Assembly: GCA_019637435.1 (NCBI GenBank)
Contig: JAHBVO010000003.1
Coordinates: forward strand, 1,178,001-1,242,000
From: Candidatus Obscuribacterales bacterium
GTDB lineage: Bacteria; Cyanobacteriota; Vampirovibrionia; Obscuribacterales; Obscuribacteraceae
Length of the DNA stretch: 64,000 nucleotides
Reading direction: 5' to 3'
Below the pieces are notes generated by a model. That model was given only the letters and a program-made list of their open reading frames with translations. It ran no database searches and was not told where the DNA came from. The position numbers and the translations under genes were made by a program. This document shows positions 47,410 to 55,742 of this stretch, piece after piece (within the stretch, counting starts at the first letter, position 1; each line of letters starts with the position of its first letter).

Positions 47410-49050
47410 GTGAGTGAAAAATCTGAAACTGGCGACGCGAGCGACAAGCACATCGAATCACAGAAGTCGGTCGAAATAAAGGAGCAATTAAATCAGAGCC
47501 GGGCTGTTTCTGGCTCCGAGGTGCAGGCTGCGCGTGATAACAATGACAGTATTGTGGAAAGCGTGCGACGGTTGCCGGCGCTTCAACCTGGGATGACGCT
47601 TGAGCAGGCGCGTCAACTGCAGGACAAAATGGACGCCTTTGGTATCGACTATGGAACGCATGTTGAAACCGCATCTGGTGTCACGCAAAAGGGTTCCGCC
47701 GAGGAAACCGGCACCGTCATTGATTACGAAGTTCAAAAATCCGGCAAGAATTCTTACGCACTTGGTATGGATTATGAAGCGCGACCTGACATTCGTCTAC
47801 CGAGTGAGAAGCTGAGTGATTTTGTGAAGGCTGCCGCGGGACGAGTCACCGATCCGGATGGCTGGCAAAAGTTTTTGGATGGTGAAGTTCAGAAGGTAAT
47901 AGGTATCGGTCAGGGTCTCAACATTGCGAAGGAGCATACGAAGAGCTCTGTTGCAGCAGGATGGATGGCTTTGACGGATGGAACAGTCGCAAATGTTTTG
48001 TCTAAACCAAATGCAATCAACGATCCGCTGTTTAAAACTTTAGGAGGCGCACTCGATGCGATGGCTCGTGATCCAAATGCTGTGAATAGGGCATTGGAGA
48101 AACTAGGCAGCGCCGTCCATGCTGCTAGCGACCAGTACACGAAGTCCTCGTCCATCGAACAGGGGCGGGTACTCGGGGAGATTGGTTTCTTTGCGTTCAA
48201 TCCGGAAGGTTCCACGGAAGCTGGAGAATTGGCTATCAAAGCCGCGGATCGGCTCGCGACTGGCGTGGATAGGGTTTTTGAAAACGGAATTCGCGCGTCT
48301 GTCAAATCGATTCAAGAGTTGAGCGCAGCATCGCCAGAAGCCGCGAAGGCGGCGCGCCAACTGTTTTATGATCAAATGGAGAGAATCGGACTCACTCCGC
48401 AGCAACGCGAACTTGCCGGAATTCCGCGTGGATTTTTTGACTCAATTGAAAGCAATGGCACGAAGGGAAACGATTTCTTTGCGATGTCGAAAGCTGACGA
48501 AGTCGGTGCTGGAAAAGACTTCGGAACTAGAAAGTTCCGTGATACCGTAGGTAGTGGTGAGTATCAGATTGATGAAGCCACCGGGCGGCTTCAGCGCACG
48601 AACCATGGTGAGCTTCGAACTCCATACAAATGGCCGGTGATGAACGAACGTTTCGGAGGCATCGCACGACAAAGCCTTCCGGATTCATGCGTCTCGACTG
48701 TTGGTGCAGAGCTGTCGGAGGGGGCGTTTACGGAGAAGCAACTGATCGAGCGGCTGGGAACGCCCGGCGATATCGACGATCTGCCCGCAGTTCTAGGTGG
48801 GCGGTGGACGACGGAGAAGGGACCGACGCGTCTACCGCAGCTAGATGCTGGCGGACCCTGGGTCGCGGAATTTAGAGAACGTGCTTGGACGCAGGTTCCT
48901 AAAACGCCACACGTAGTTATTGTCGATGGACCCGCATCGAATATCGCCGTGAAAATTCGTGACCCTTTGGAGGGGACTAGTTACGAGATGACGCTAGCGG
49001 ATTTTAAGAAGGCGTGGACCGGTAGAGCGGCGTACCGAAAAGTGGACTAG
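47410..49050 (+). CDS. Modular toxin with C-terminal papain-like cysteine peptidase domain
   Basis: The protein has 546 residues from the GTG at 47410, chosen because GGAGG lies 7 nt upstream; a longer frame from 47353 is unlikely. An N-terminal polar region is followed by a helical pre-toxin region. That region ends in AGIPRGFFDSI (336-346) and FFAMSKADE, the same linker as in the metallopeptidase toxin at 44364. The C-terminal 120 residues differ. They carry DSCVSTVG (Cys427), PHVVIVDG (His501) and VKIRDP (Asp518), with Gln421 before the Cys. This is the order of a papain-like or C39-like peptidase. It ends with TLADFKKAWTGRAAY. Known polymorphic toxins use such domains. A candidate immunity gene follows 48 bp later. 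No signal peptide is seen. Confidence 0.7.
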   Translation: MSEKSETGDASDKHIESQKSVEIKEQLNQSRAVSGSEVQAARDNNDSIVESVRRLPALQPGMTLEQARQLQDKMDAFGIDYGTHVETASGVTQKGSAEETGTVIDYEVQKSGKNSYALGMDYEARPDIRLPSEKLSDFVKAAAGRVTDPDGWQKFLDGEVQKVIGIGQGLNIAKEHTKSSVAAGWMALTDGTVANVLSKPNAINDPLFKTLGGALDAMARDPNAVNRALEKLGSAVHAASDQYTKSSSIEQGRVLGEIGFFAFNPEGSTEAGELAIKAADRLATGVDRVFENGIRASVKSIQELSAASPEAAKAARQLFYDQMERIGLTPQQRELAGIPRGFFDSIESNGTKGNDFFAMSKADEVGAGKDFGTRKFRDTVGSGEYQIDEATGRLQRTNHGELRTPYKWPVMNERFGGIARQSLPDSCVSTVGAELSEGAFTEKQLIERLGTPGDIDDLPAVLGGRWTTEKGPTRLPQLDAGGPWVAEFRERAWTQVPKTPHVVIVDGPASNIAVKIRDPLEGTSYEMTLADFKKAWTGRAAYRKVD

Positions 49051-49098
49051 GGTTGCGCGATAGTTTAGGATCTTCAAACTGCGAGCGAGGTATTCTGC

Positions 49099-49467
49099 AT
49101 GGCTTTGATCGATGAAAAAACTTTGAACGCGCTGCGGGCGCGAGGCTTGCATATATCGTCTCCGATAGCCGCTTTCGGCGATGGCGTTTATGTTTGCAAA
49201 CCGACATCGACGCCCGGCAATAAACTGACTCGCCCGGTCGGTCAGTATATCGCAATTGACGATGACGTTCCGTGTCCAGATATCGATGCGCCGATGCTTC
49301 GGCTGCTGTCGGAGAATGGGAAATGGATCGTGGACGCGCAGGATTCTGCTGGTGGCATGGGCGGTGCCGATTTTGTCAACGAGTGGAGTTCCGCTGAGGA
49401 TGCGATAGCGGACATCTGCGACTTCTATTTTGGTGACCCTGCGCGCATGGCTAAGAAAGAACGCTAG
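49099..49467 (+). CDS. Candidate immunity protein for the papain-like toxin
   Basis: The protein has 122 residues, starting 48 bp after the toxin stop on the same strand, with GAGCGAGG upstream. It is acidic and soluble with no signal peptide. It ends in a helical, acidic part (NEWSSAEDAIADICDFYFGD). It does not resemble the candidate immunity protein of the metallopeptidase toxin. That is expected if each immunity gene matches its own toxin domain. The family is not recognised; the immunity role is inferred from position. Confidence 0.55.
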   Translation: MALIDEKTLNALRARGLHISSPIAAFGDGVYVCKPTSTPGNKLTRPVGQYIAIDDDVPCPDIDAPMLRLLSENGKWIVDAQDSAGGMGGADFVNEWSSAEDAIADICDFYFGDPARMAKKER

Positions 49468-49547
49468 AACGCGCTCTGAGTTTAAGGATTGATAATGCCG
49501 TTCTATAGAGGCATTGCTGTGCCGATAAGCTACATGTTTGCTGTTCG

Positions 49548-49805
49548 CTATGCACCATCTGTGATGTCATCAGTAAACTTGCGCTTATCGGCGTAGTAGG
49601 AATAGCAATCGCCAGGATTCTTGATTCCTGTGATTTTCAAAAGCTGTTGATAGGCTTCGTGGTCCGGTTTGTAGACGTGAACGACGCGAGAGTAATGCAC
49701 CCCTGGACCCTTAGAGTCGTGTCTGAGGTCGACTCTAACACTTCTATCATCGAGCATGGTTACTAAGCGAAATTGTTCAATTGAGAATTTAAATGTGTCA
49801 GTCAT
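49548..49805 (-). CDS. Small orphan immunity-like protein
   Basis: The protein has 85 residues from the ATG at 49805 (MTDTFKFSIEQFRLVTMLDD), with GAGGG 5 nt upstream. The longer frame to 49892 is not needed. It contains HEAYQQLLKITGIKNPGDCY, which matches the HEYQTAKQEYGLEKPGD region of the protein at 43518 and, more loosely, that at 43982. It has no adjacent toxin gene in this orientation. It looks like an orphan member of the same small family, kept after cassette loss. Confidence 0.45.
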   Translation of the reverse strand: MTDTFKFSIEQFRLVTMLDDRSVRVDLRHDSKGPGVHYSRVVHVYKPDHEAYQQLLKITGIKNPGDCYSYYADKRKFTDDITDGA

Positions 49806-49953
49806 TGAACCCTCTACCAATGATGTTCCGCAGCCATTCGATATGTCCCGAAGGTCTGTTCCCGGAGGAAGTCCGCTGCACCGCAGGCTCAAAAAATTAA
49901 TTGAGGCTCTGTCAAGAATGAGCTCGCCGACATCGAGATCCTATCAATAAAAT

Positions 49954-50433
49954 CTACACTTTGAGCCTTTGTACCCGCTTTAGCGCTTTCTCGACACAGT
50001 CCTTGATTGTTGAAATTTGCAAATCATCACCCGTAGTGGCAATAGAAATCATCAGGCGAATGACGATTAAACCGTCACGGACAGTGCACCAAACATGCAG
50101 ATAGTTTTCTTCTCCCTCCTCAAATTGATGTTCGGGAGTTATTACACAAAGAATCTCATCAGCAATATCAAGCGCAATAAAAGTTCCAACTCTAGCTAAT
50201 CGATGTTTTTCATCTTGCATAAATGCTTCGGCATTATCGAGTTCTCCGAATTGCGCGATTAGCTCCTCAAGCGCTTGGAGTTGCATCCCCTCATCGAAAA
50301 CGTAGGATACGAGCCCTCGACAGCGAGCCCCTCTAGTCCTGAAGTCGAACAAACTCACTAGTAAGTTTGTTCCGGCCTTCTTGATTATCGTGTAGCCGGG
50401 GAAATCTTCCTCGTTTAAGAAGAGATCGCTCAT
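49954..50433 (-). CDS. Candidate immunity protein coupled to an orphan toxin tip
   Basis: The protein has 159 residues. Its ATG overlaps the stop of the upstream toxin fragment by 4 bp, so the two are translationally coupled. It is acidic, soluble and alpha/beta (FPGYTIIKKAGTNLLVSLFD; EILCVITPEHQFEEGEENYL). The sequence has an EspG- or Imm-like length but I do not recognise a family. It does not resemble the immunity candidate at 43982, although the associated toxin tips are related. Role inferred from context. Confidence 0.5.
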   Translation of the reverse strand: MSDLFLNEEDFPGYTIIKKAGTNLLVSLFDFRTRGARCRGLVSYVFDEGMQLQALEELIAQFGELDNAEAFMQDEKHRLARVGTFIALDIADEILCVITPEHQFEEGEENYLHVWCTVRDGLIVIRLMISIATTGDDLQISTIKDCVEKALKRVQRLKV

Positions 50434-50732
50434 TTTTTAGCCTCCAGACTTCTCATTGCTTGTTTCCATCTCGGCAACTCCTTCATCATAAACTCTACTG
50501 ATTTCGGAAAGTGATTGATTCGAAAGTTGCTCAGGTAGGATGAGGTTCGTAAGCCCGAAATATGAGCGTACACGTCTGAAAAGACTTCATCCGCCAAATC
50601 GTCCCTATCCTTTAGTTGTTCAGGTGTGAGCCCTTTGCCTTTCAAGCAATTGGAATCTTGCGCCGCTTTCAAGCCCGTGTCATTTAACCCAAGTTTCCAA
50701 ACTAACGAACCTCCTCCGCTGTTCATCACCAA
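50430..50732 (-). pseudogene. Orphan C-terminal tip of a metallopeptidase-type toxin
   Basis: An open frame of about 100 residues begins at a TTG and has no real N-terminus. LADEVFSDVYAHISGL and FPKSVEFMMKEL match DEVFADLWAHSTGF and FPSVLEFFMERK at the end of the toxin at 44364. The zinc motif HExxH is missing, so it cannot be an active peptidase on its own. Polymorphic toxin loci often keep such displaced C-terminal cassettes for recombination. It abuts a shard of the gene at 46790 and overlaps a candidate immunity gene by 4 bp. Confidence 0.6.
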
Positions 50733-50795
50733 TCGATGAAGTGGCTTGAGGTAGGAAAGGAACTTCGCGAATTCCGTGCGGACATGTCTTCGAAA
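50733..50795 (+). pseudogene. Shard of a gene related to 46790-47278
   Basis: About 50 bp here (from TGGCTTGAGGTAGGAAAGGA on) match 47067-47115 with few differences. It codes for WLEVGKELREFRADM against RLEVGKELSEFRADI. It has no start and no continuation. It marks the breakpoint of a rearrangement next to the orphan toxin tip. Confidence 0.6.
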
Positions 50796-50864
50796 TGTTT
50801 AAGACCACGGAACTCTGAAAGCCGTTAAGAGCTTGAGAATCTCCACAAACTGCAGGTCTGTTTC

Positions 50865-52940
50865 ATGAATAAGAAGCCGCCACATCTTCGCGCCGTTCCT
50901 GGTTCAAAATCGACTTTGAAAGATAAGCCGCAGCTTGAGCCTGAACCCAAAGTCATCGCGCTTGACGACCTTCCTGTGCTCGAGGAGGAGATTGACTATT
51001 TCCACGGAATGGCGCTGGAGTTTCGCATGGCGCAGAGCATGACCGACATGTCTGTTGCTGGAAGTGAGTTGGGTAAGATACAAGGTCTTTTCGAGGATGC
51101 GTTATCGCAGCTCGAGCGGGTCGGTGTTCTTCTGGACGCGGTCAGTGAGATGGGCCCGAATCAGAAACAACGGGCGCAGATCGAGCGCCATCGAGCAAAA
51201 TTGGCGGAGACGCAAGCAATTGTGAACGGCACACTGACTCGCATTCGCGATGATATTAAGAGTTCCATGAGCATGCCGGCTGCGAACGCATCGCCGTCCG
51301 GTTCCCTCAGTTCACTTGAGTTGCGAAGCGCAGGCGGTAATGTTCAGTTGCCATCAATGGGCGGGCTTGATATGCAAAGAGCCGTAATCCAGCCACCCAC
51401 AAATGCCATCGCAGGCGGTATCAGGCGAAACGAGTTATCTACGACGAGGATATCGGCGGAGAGCGCGACTGAGGAGTTTGCACGGCTAATGCGCGACCGA
51501 GATTTTAATTCGATGGAGGATATGCAGGCGTTTTTAGCCAAAATATCAGCGTTTAGAAACTCAAAAATTGTTGCTGAGAGGCTTGATTCCGGGCATGACG
51601 ATGACCCGGAACTAACGCGTCGAATGCAGAATGCGATCGCGCCTTATGTCAAAGACTTTCCCGAAATTGCGAAGATTGTCGAGGCCTCGAACGCTTTGTT
51701 AACCAAAGCAGAGCAGGCTCAATGCATTATGTACGACGCCTGGGGCGCCCGCGGTGCAGAGCGAGTTCGGCTGGCGAGAGAAGCACTCAAGAAAGATAAA
51801 AAATGTGTTGACGCCCACGTTTTGCTCGGCCAGGAGAGCGCCAAAACCATAGAGGAGGCGCACGATCTGTTTTTGAAAGCGGATGAACTTGGAGAAAAAG
51901 CGATTAGCGGACAAACCATCGGTCCCGATCAGTGGTGGGCCGATTTAAAAACGCGTCCACTGCTGCGAGCGAAGATGGAGCTTGGCTCGACCCTCTGGCT
52001 TCTGGGCGAGCGTGAGGATGCGCTCGATTACCTTCGCGAAGTCCTCCGCTTGAATCCTATGGATAATCAGGGGGCTCGGTACCGATTGGTTTATTTCCTC
52101 ATCTCCGAAAAGCTCTTCGACGAGGCGAAGGAGTTGACCAATCAATTTGCGGCTGACGGCGCCTCAACGTGGAAGTACGCGAAAGCACTGTTGGATTTTA
52201 ATTTGTACAAAAACAGTTTAAGAGCGAAACAATCAATGCGCGATGCGATCGCATTTAATGACTTCGCACCTAGATATTTCCTCGGCTACGAGGGGGTTCC
52301 AGAAGAGATGCCTGCATATGTAGGTTTTGGTACGCCGGGCGAGGCCGTTGAGTGTGCTGCGCTAGGCATTGACCATTGGCGCACCACCGATGGTGCTATA
52401 GAGTGGATGCGCACATGTGCCGACGAGATCAGTTCTCTTAATAAGCAACAGGCGTTTAAGCTTTGGAAAACCTCCAATGAATCTGCGAAACGCTACGCGA
52501 ATGACGACAAATTTTCGAAGGCCAAAGGGCAGTTCCTTTACGCGCTGAAACACGCCGAGAAGCTGGGTGATGAGCTGCTAATTAGCATTGCCTTGAAGGA
52601 CTTGTGCGAAGTGCTCGCTAATCACTTATCTGAAATCAAGAAGGCAGACGAGCCTTACTTTGTTCGCAGTTTAGAACTGGCTCAGCAAACTGTCGGCGTC
52701 GATGATCCTCGATACATCGGTCCATTGTTTGACTACGGCTGCTTTAAATTTGCCATGAGTCTCCATAACGACGCGGAAAAGTATTTGACTGATGCGATGA
52801 GTCTGGCTGAAAAACTGAACGACGATGAAGCGCTTCCGGCTATTTATTGGCTCCTCGGTGAAGTTTATGACGCGAAGGGCGAATTCGCTAAATCGAGGCG
52901 CTTCAAGGCGCTCGCTCAGGAGCTCTATGAAGATGAGTGA
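50865..52940 (+). CDS. TPR-like repeat protein, ST7-like region
   Basis: The protein has 691 residues from the ATG at 50865. It is soluble, with no signal peptide. The first 200 residues include coiled-coil-like helices (KQRAQIERHRAKLAETQAIV). Residues about 290-490 contain helical-repeat segments such as REDALDYLREVLRLNPMDNQ, GARYRLVYFLISEKLFDEA, then EEMPAYVGFGTPGEAVECAA and WRTTDGAIEWM. I recall this pattern from TPR proteins resembling ST7. The C-terminal 200 residues hold more TPR-like repeats (FSKAKGQFLYALKHAEKLGD; EFAKSRRFKALAQELYED). It is probably a protein-protein interaction scaffold. It does not look like part of the toxin cassettes on either side. Confidence 0.65.
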   Translation: MNKKPPHLRAVPGSKSTLKDKPQLEPEPKVIALDDLPVLEEEIDYFHGMALEFRMAQSMTDMSVAGSELGKIQGLFEDALSQLERVGVLLDAVSEMGPNQKQRAQIERHRAKLAETQAIVNGTLTRIRDDIKSSMSMPAANASPSGSLSSLELRSAGGNVQLPSMGGLDMQRAVIQPPTNAIAGGIRRNELSTTRISAESATEEFARLMRDRDFNSMEDMQAFLAKISAFRNSKIVAERLDSGHDDDPELTRRMQNAIAPYVKDFPEIAKIVEASNALLTKAEQAQCIMYDAWGARGAERVRLAREALKKDKKCVDAHVLLGQESAKTIEEAHDLFLKADELGEKAISGQTIGPDQWWADLKTRPLLRAKMELGSTLWLLGEREDALDYLREVLRLNPMDNQGARYRLVYFLISEKLFDEAKELTNQFAADGASTWKYAKALLDFNLYKNSLRAKQSMRDAIAFNDFAPRYFLGYEGVPEEMPAYVGFGTPGEAVECAALGIDHWRTTDGAIEWMRTCADEISSLNKQQAFKLWKTSNESAKRYANDDKFSKAKGQFLYALKHAEKLGDELLISIALKDLCEVLANHLSEIKKADEPYFVRSLELAQQTVGVDDPRYIGPLFDYGCFKFAMSLHNDAEKYLTDAMSLAEKLNDDEALPAIYWLLGEVYDAKGEFAKSRRFKALAQELYEDE

Positions 52941-53170
52941 GGACGCGATGTAAGGCGTGATTAATAATAATCTTGCTGTCTAACTTTAAGCTGCTGCTGG
53001 GCGGATTCCTATGGAACTGACAGTTGGAAATCGAACTGAATGGATTGGCTAAAACTCTTAGCGGAATGAAGTGGTGGCAAAATCGCTTCGACTATATGAG
53101 TGCGTGGTCTACGGTCAGACTTTTGTCTAGATGCGGGTCCGCATGAGGCCGTCGTTCTCATGGACACTGG

Positions 53171-53533
53171 CTATTCGGTATGCTGAATAACCGCATCGGA
53201 TTCTGGCAACAGAATCCAGTTTCCATCAACTATCCTGCGAACGAGGGTGTGTGCCTTTCCTGGTGTCAACGAACCGTGGTGGCGCAGGAACTCATCGTAA
53301 TCGGAATCTCCAGGTCGTGACTCTGAAGAGCCATCAGCTATGCCACCACCACTGAGGTACTGTGTGCTTACGATCATCAAGCTGCCATCCTCCTTCATCG
53401 TGACCGTCTCTAGCCATTTGCCTTCCATGGCTTTTCTCGCGGCTTCGTTAGCTGCCTTCTCTTCATCAGATGAGTCGGGTTGCTTGGCTGCCCAGTCAAG
53501 AAATTTGTTCAAGCCATGTTTGTCGTGAGTCAT
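53171..53533 (-). CDS. Candidate immunity protein, second copy
   Basis: The protein has 120 residues and is about 80% identical by eye to the protein at 43982. The N-terminus MTHDKHGLNKFLDWAAKQPD and the ESRPGDSDYDEFLRHHG segment are nearly the same; the C-terminal end differs (HTE against DPNSQCP). It is intact although the toxin copy just upstream is destroyed. It keeps the same coupling, as the ATG lies one base after the toxin-remnant stop. Retaining immunity after losing the toxin is common in polymorphic toxin loci and would protect against sister cells. Confidence 0.6.
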   Translation of the reverse strand: MTHDKHGLNKFLDWAAKQPDSSDEEKAANEAARKAMEGKWLETVTMKEDGSLMIVSTQYLSGGGIADGSSESRPGDSDYDEFLRHHGSLTPGKAHTLVRRIVDGNWILLPESDAVIQHTE

Positions 53534-53536
53534 GTT

Positions 53537-53887
53537 ACTTCCTCTCCATGAAGAATTCGAGCACAGACGGAAACTTCTCTTTCATTAATTGCGAATATGG
53601 ATTGTTTGAGTTCAGCGCTTTTGAATGAGCATACAAGTCAGCAAAAACTTCATCGCGCGCCTTCACCGCGTCGTCTGAAAGTTCCAGACTAGCAAGAATT
53701 TCTGAGGGTATCCCGTCTTTGTCTCCTTGGAAAAGGATTCTAAACGCTTTGGCATCAGAGATATTGTGCTCTGAGAGAACATTTGCTTTGACATTAAAGA
53801 CGTGCGAATATGTTCAGGATTCTGCGCCTGCGTGACTTGTGCATCTAGCCTTCGTTCGTCTGTGTCAGACACCGGCGTCGGACTCAC
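53537..53887 (-). pseudogene. Decayed, internally deleted copy of the metallopeptidase toxin
   Basis: From the GTG at 53887 the frame reads VSDTDERRLDAQVTQAQNPE, matching the start of the toxin at 44364. Near 53810 the homology jumps to the C-terminal domain in another frame, beginning YSHVFNVKA where the intact toxin has EYGHALNVKA. It ends NNPYSQLMKEKFPSVLEFF followed by MERK and a stop. About 1.2 kb of the middle, including the pre-toxin module, is gone. The zinc motif is broken and the frame is lost. Promoter and downstream immunity gene are conserved. Confidence 0.75.
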
Positions 53888-53905
53888 TAAGTTCTTGTCT
53901 GTCCT

Positions 53906-53911
53906 ATTATA
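53906..53911 (-). promoter_or_regulatory. Conserved -10 box before the decayed toxin copy
   Basis: TATAAT on the minus strand is followed by AGGACAGAC and CTTAGTGAG, as at 45962-45967. It lies just downstream of the end of hipA and may now drive only the immunity gene. Confidence 0.4.
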
Positions 53912-53927
53912 GATGCTTCGGTTCGTA

Positions 53928-55223
53928 CTATTTTTTTCTGCTCTTGCTGGTTGTCTTCGCAGAGGCTATCGGTTTGCCTTCTAGTGCTTTCCTTAGCTCA
54001 GTGTGCTCGAATGCCGATGCCATGCGATCAATCTGACTCGCCGGCATACCGAAGTCCGCAGCTACGCTGCGCCACGAGCTCACGGCTGTTCCCACCTCAT
54101 GAGCGATTTTATAGGCGTTCTCCTGACTGATTTCGAAGTAGGTGGCTACTTGAAGTGCGAGTTCTAGCGACGCTGTGGCGTCGTCGAGATCGATGGCTGT
54201 GCTGAGCACACGCGGTTTTATATCAATCGGTACCGGATTGATGTCGTATGCAGGCGAAAGGCGCCAGCCGGCTGGAGCGTTAAACAAGAAACCGTGATTT
54301 CTCAGGTGGTCGTCTGTGTTGGAAATTAAAATGTTTAGCACGATGCGACGCCACAGCATGCGCATATCCTCTATCGGTGAGCCGCCAACCTGGCGAAGAA
54401 CATCTACAAATTCCATATAACTCCGCTGTTCGTTGTCTCTTGCATTAAGCATACTCATTGAAGAAACAAATGGAATGCGGGTTCCTTCAAAGCGATCGAA
54501 GCGTCGCAGCAGAAGAACCGGCCTCTGGGCGACGTTTTCCAAACGCCATTCCGGAACGTTGACGCCTGCATTGCTAGCGAGTGTCAGGGCGACGGCTTCC
54601 CATAACACGGTATTGATCTCATCGCCTTCATGCGGAAATTTTGCTATCGCTAAATGACCATCCTTATCGCGTACGGAAGCCTTGGGGCGCGCGCCTCCGA
54701 GAGAGGAGCCTGGCGCGAGCAGCAGGCGTAAGTCTTCATCTGATTCTTTATCGCCTAGTACGTTTTCTGCTGCAGAGAGGAGGCGCGGTAATTCGATCAA
54801 CGGCGGTATCTTCCTCTTTCCATCTTTTGCTAGAAACGCTCCACCAGCGCTTGTCTTAAAGCGGAGTGCACCTTGACGTGCTTCGTCATCGACCATCAAT
54901 AAGTAATCAATCTCGCGGAGGGTTCGAGCTGTTTTCCCTTCCTGCTCAGCGCGTCGACGCTCGGCTCTGCGCATTAACACGCGTCCCCATCTATCCGGAG
55001 CCGAGTCACCGATGGCTCCAAAAAGAGCGCGATCACTATGGAACGGACCAGGACCGAGTGTCAGCGCGGGCTCCAATGAAAAGCGTAAAGGATTGGAAAG
55101 CCAGTCTTTGTCATATTCGAACGTTGCACTGTCTTTTTCTTTGTGCGTCCGCGTCCACAAACGCCCGACAAGAAATGGCTTGCCGGAAAGATCAACATAG
55201 ACTAGCGTTTCGGTTTCCATCAC
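53928..55223 (-). CDS. hipA: HipA-like serine/threonine kinase toxin
   Basis: The protein has 431 residues, typical for HipA. An N-terminal couple_hipA region (VYVDLSGKPFLVGRLWTR) is followed by the phosphatidylinositol-kinase-like fold. It has GGARPKASV (about 176-184), AIAKFP with the ATP-binding Lys, LLLRRFDR, the catalytic ISNTDDHLRNHG (Asp at about 304-305) and the metal-binding SPAYDINP (324-331). All key residues are present. HipA kinases phosphorylate targets such as glutamyl-tRNA synthetase and slow growth. The cognate HipB-like gene overlaps its start by 4 bp. The tail is Lys/Ser-rich. Confidence 0.9.
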   Translation of the reverse strand: MMETETLVYVDLSGKPFLVGRLWTRTHKEKDSATFEYDKDWLSNPLRFSLEPALTLGPGPFHSDRALFGAIGDSAPDRWGRVLMRRAERRRAEQEGKTARTLREIDYLLMVDDEARQGALRFKTSAGGAFLAKDGKRKIPPLIELPRLLSAAENVLGDKESDEDLRLLLAPGSSLGGARPKASVRDKDGHLAIAKFPHEGDEINTVLWEAVALTLASNAGVNVPEWRLENVAQRPVLLLRRFDRFEGTRIPFVSSMSMLNARDNEQRSYMEFVDVLRQVGGSPIEDMRMLWRRIVLNILISNTDDHLRNHGFLFNAPAGWRLSPAYDINPVPIDIKPRVLSTAIDLDDATASLELALQVATYFEISQENAYKIAHEVGTAVSSWRSVAADFGMPASQIDRMASAFEHTELRKALEGKPIASAKTTSKSRKK

Positions 55224-55573
55224 GACGCGTCCGGTGGGGCGGTTTTCTTTCGTGGGAGCCGGATGCGTTTTGGGAGGCGCTCTTCCTCTAGCTGGCGCCC
55301 AAGGTTGTCTTCACTGGCATCAGCCAAATTGCCGACTCGATCAATCATGCCGAGCACAAACAAAATTGTCGCGTATGTGCCCATTGATACGCTCGCGTCG
55401 CCGTTCTCTACATTGTACAAAGTCATGCGGCTGATGGATGCTCTTTCCGCCAGGAGCTCTGTCGGTATGCGTCGCCGCAGTCGAGCGTCCCGGATGTCTT
55501 GTCCGAGTTTGCGCAGCGCCCGACGAACGGGGATGGGAGTGGCGTTCGAAGCAGATTTAGGCATAATGTCCAT
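55220..55573 (-). CDS. hipB: HipB-like antitoxin, XRE-type HTH regulator
   Basis: The protein has 117 residues from the ATG at 55573; an ATG at 55564 (MPKSASNATP) also fits. A helix-turn-helix of the XRE/Cro type is clear (residues about 22-75: LGQDIRDARLRRRIPTELLA, then ERASISRMTLYNVENGD). The C-terminal tail is basic and Pro-rich. It overlaps hipA by 4 bp in the order antitoxin then toxin, as usual for hipBA. HipB binds its own promoter and neutralises HipA. Repeats upstream at 55581-55686 are candidate operators. Confidence 0.85.
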   Translation of the reverse strand: MDIMPKSASNATPIPVRRALRKLGQDIRDARLRRRIPTELLAERASISRMTLYNVENGDASVSMGTYATILFVLGMIDRVGNLADASEDNLGRQLEEERLPKRIRLPRKKTAPPDAS

Positions 55574-55580
55574 CAGGAGC

Positions 55581-55686
55581 GACGTTATCTGGTCTAGCGT
55601 AAATGATATTAGACATTATTGTCAAATTTTGGCTGTTGTATTGGATGATAAGGTATAAAATATTAGACGTTATACGGTTTTACGTC
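55581..55686 (-). promoter_or_regulatory. Candidate hipBA operator/promoter repeats
   Basis: The octamer GACRTTAT occurs three times on the plus strand (55581-55588, 55612-55619, 55666-55673). The middle copy is part of the palindrome GACATTATTGTC (55612-55623). The last overlaps two inverted repeats: GTATAA/TTATAC (55653-55658 and 55670-55675) and GACGT/ACGTC (55666-55670 and 55682-55686). The stretch is AT-rich and directly upstream of the HipB-like gene. This fits an autoregulated operator. Confidence 0.5.
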
Positions 55687-55742
55687 AATAATATTATACG
55701 CAAACTAGGTGCCGGGGTATCTCAGACCGCCCATCCTCAACA

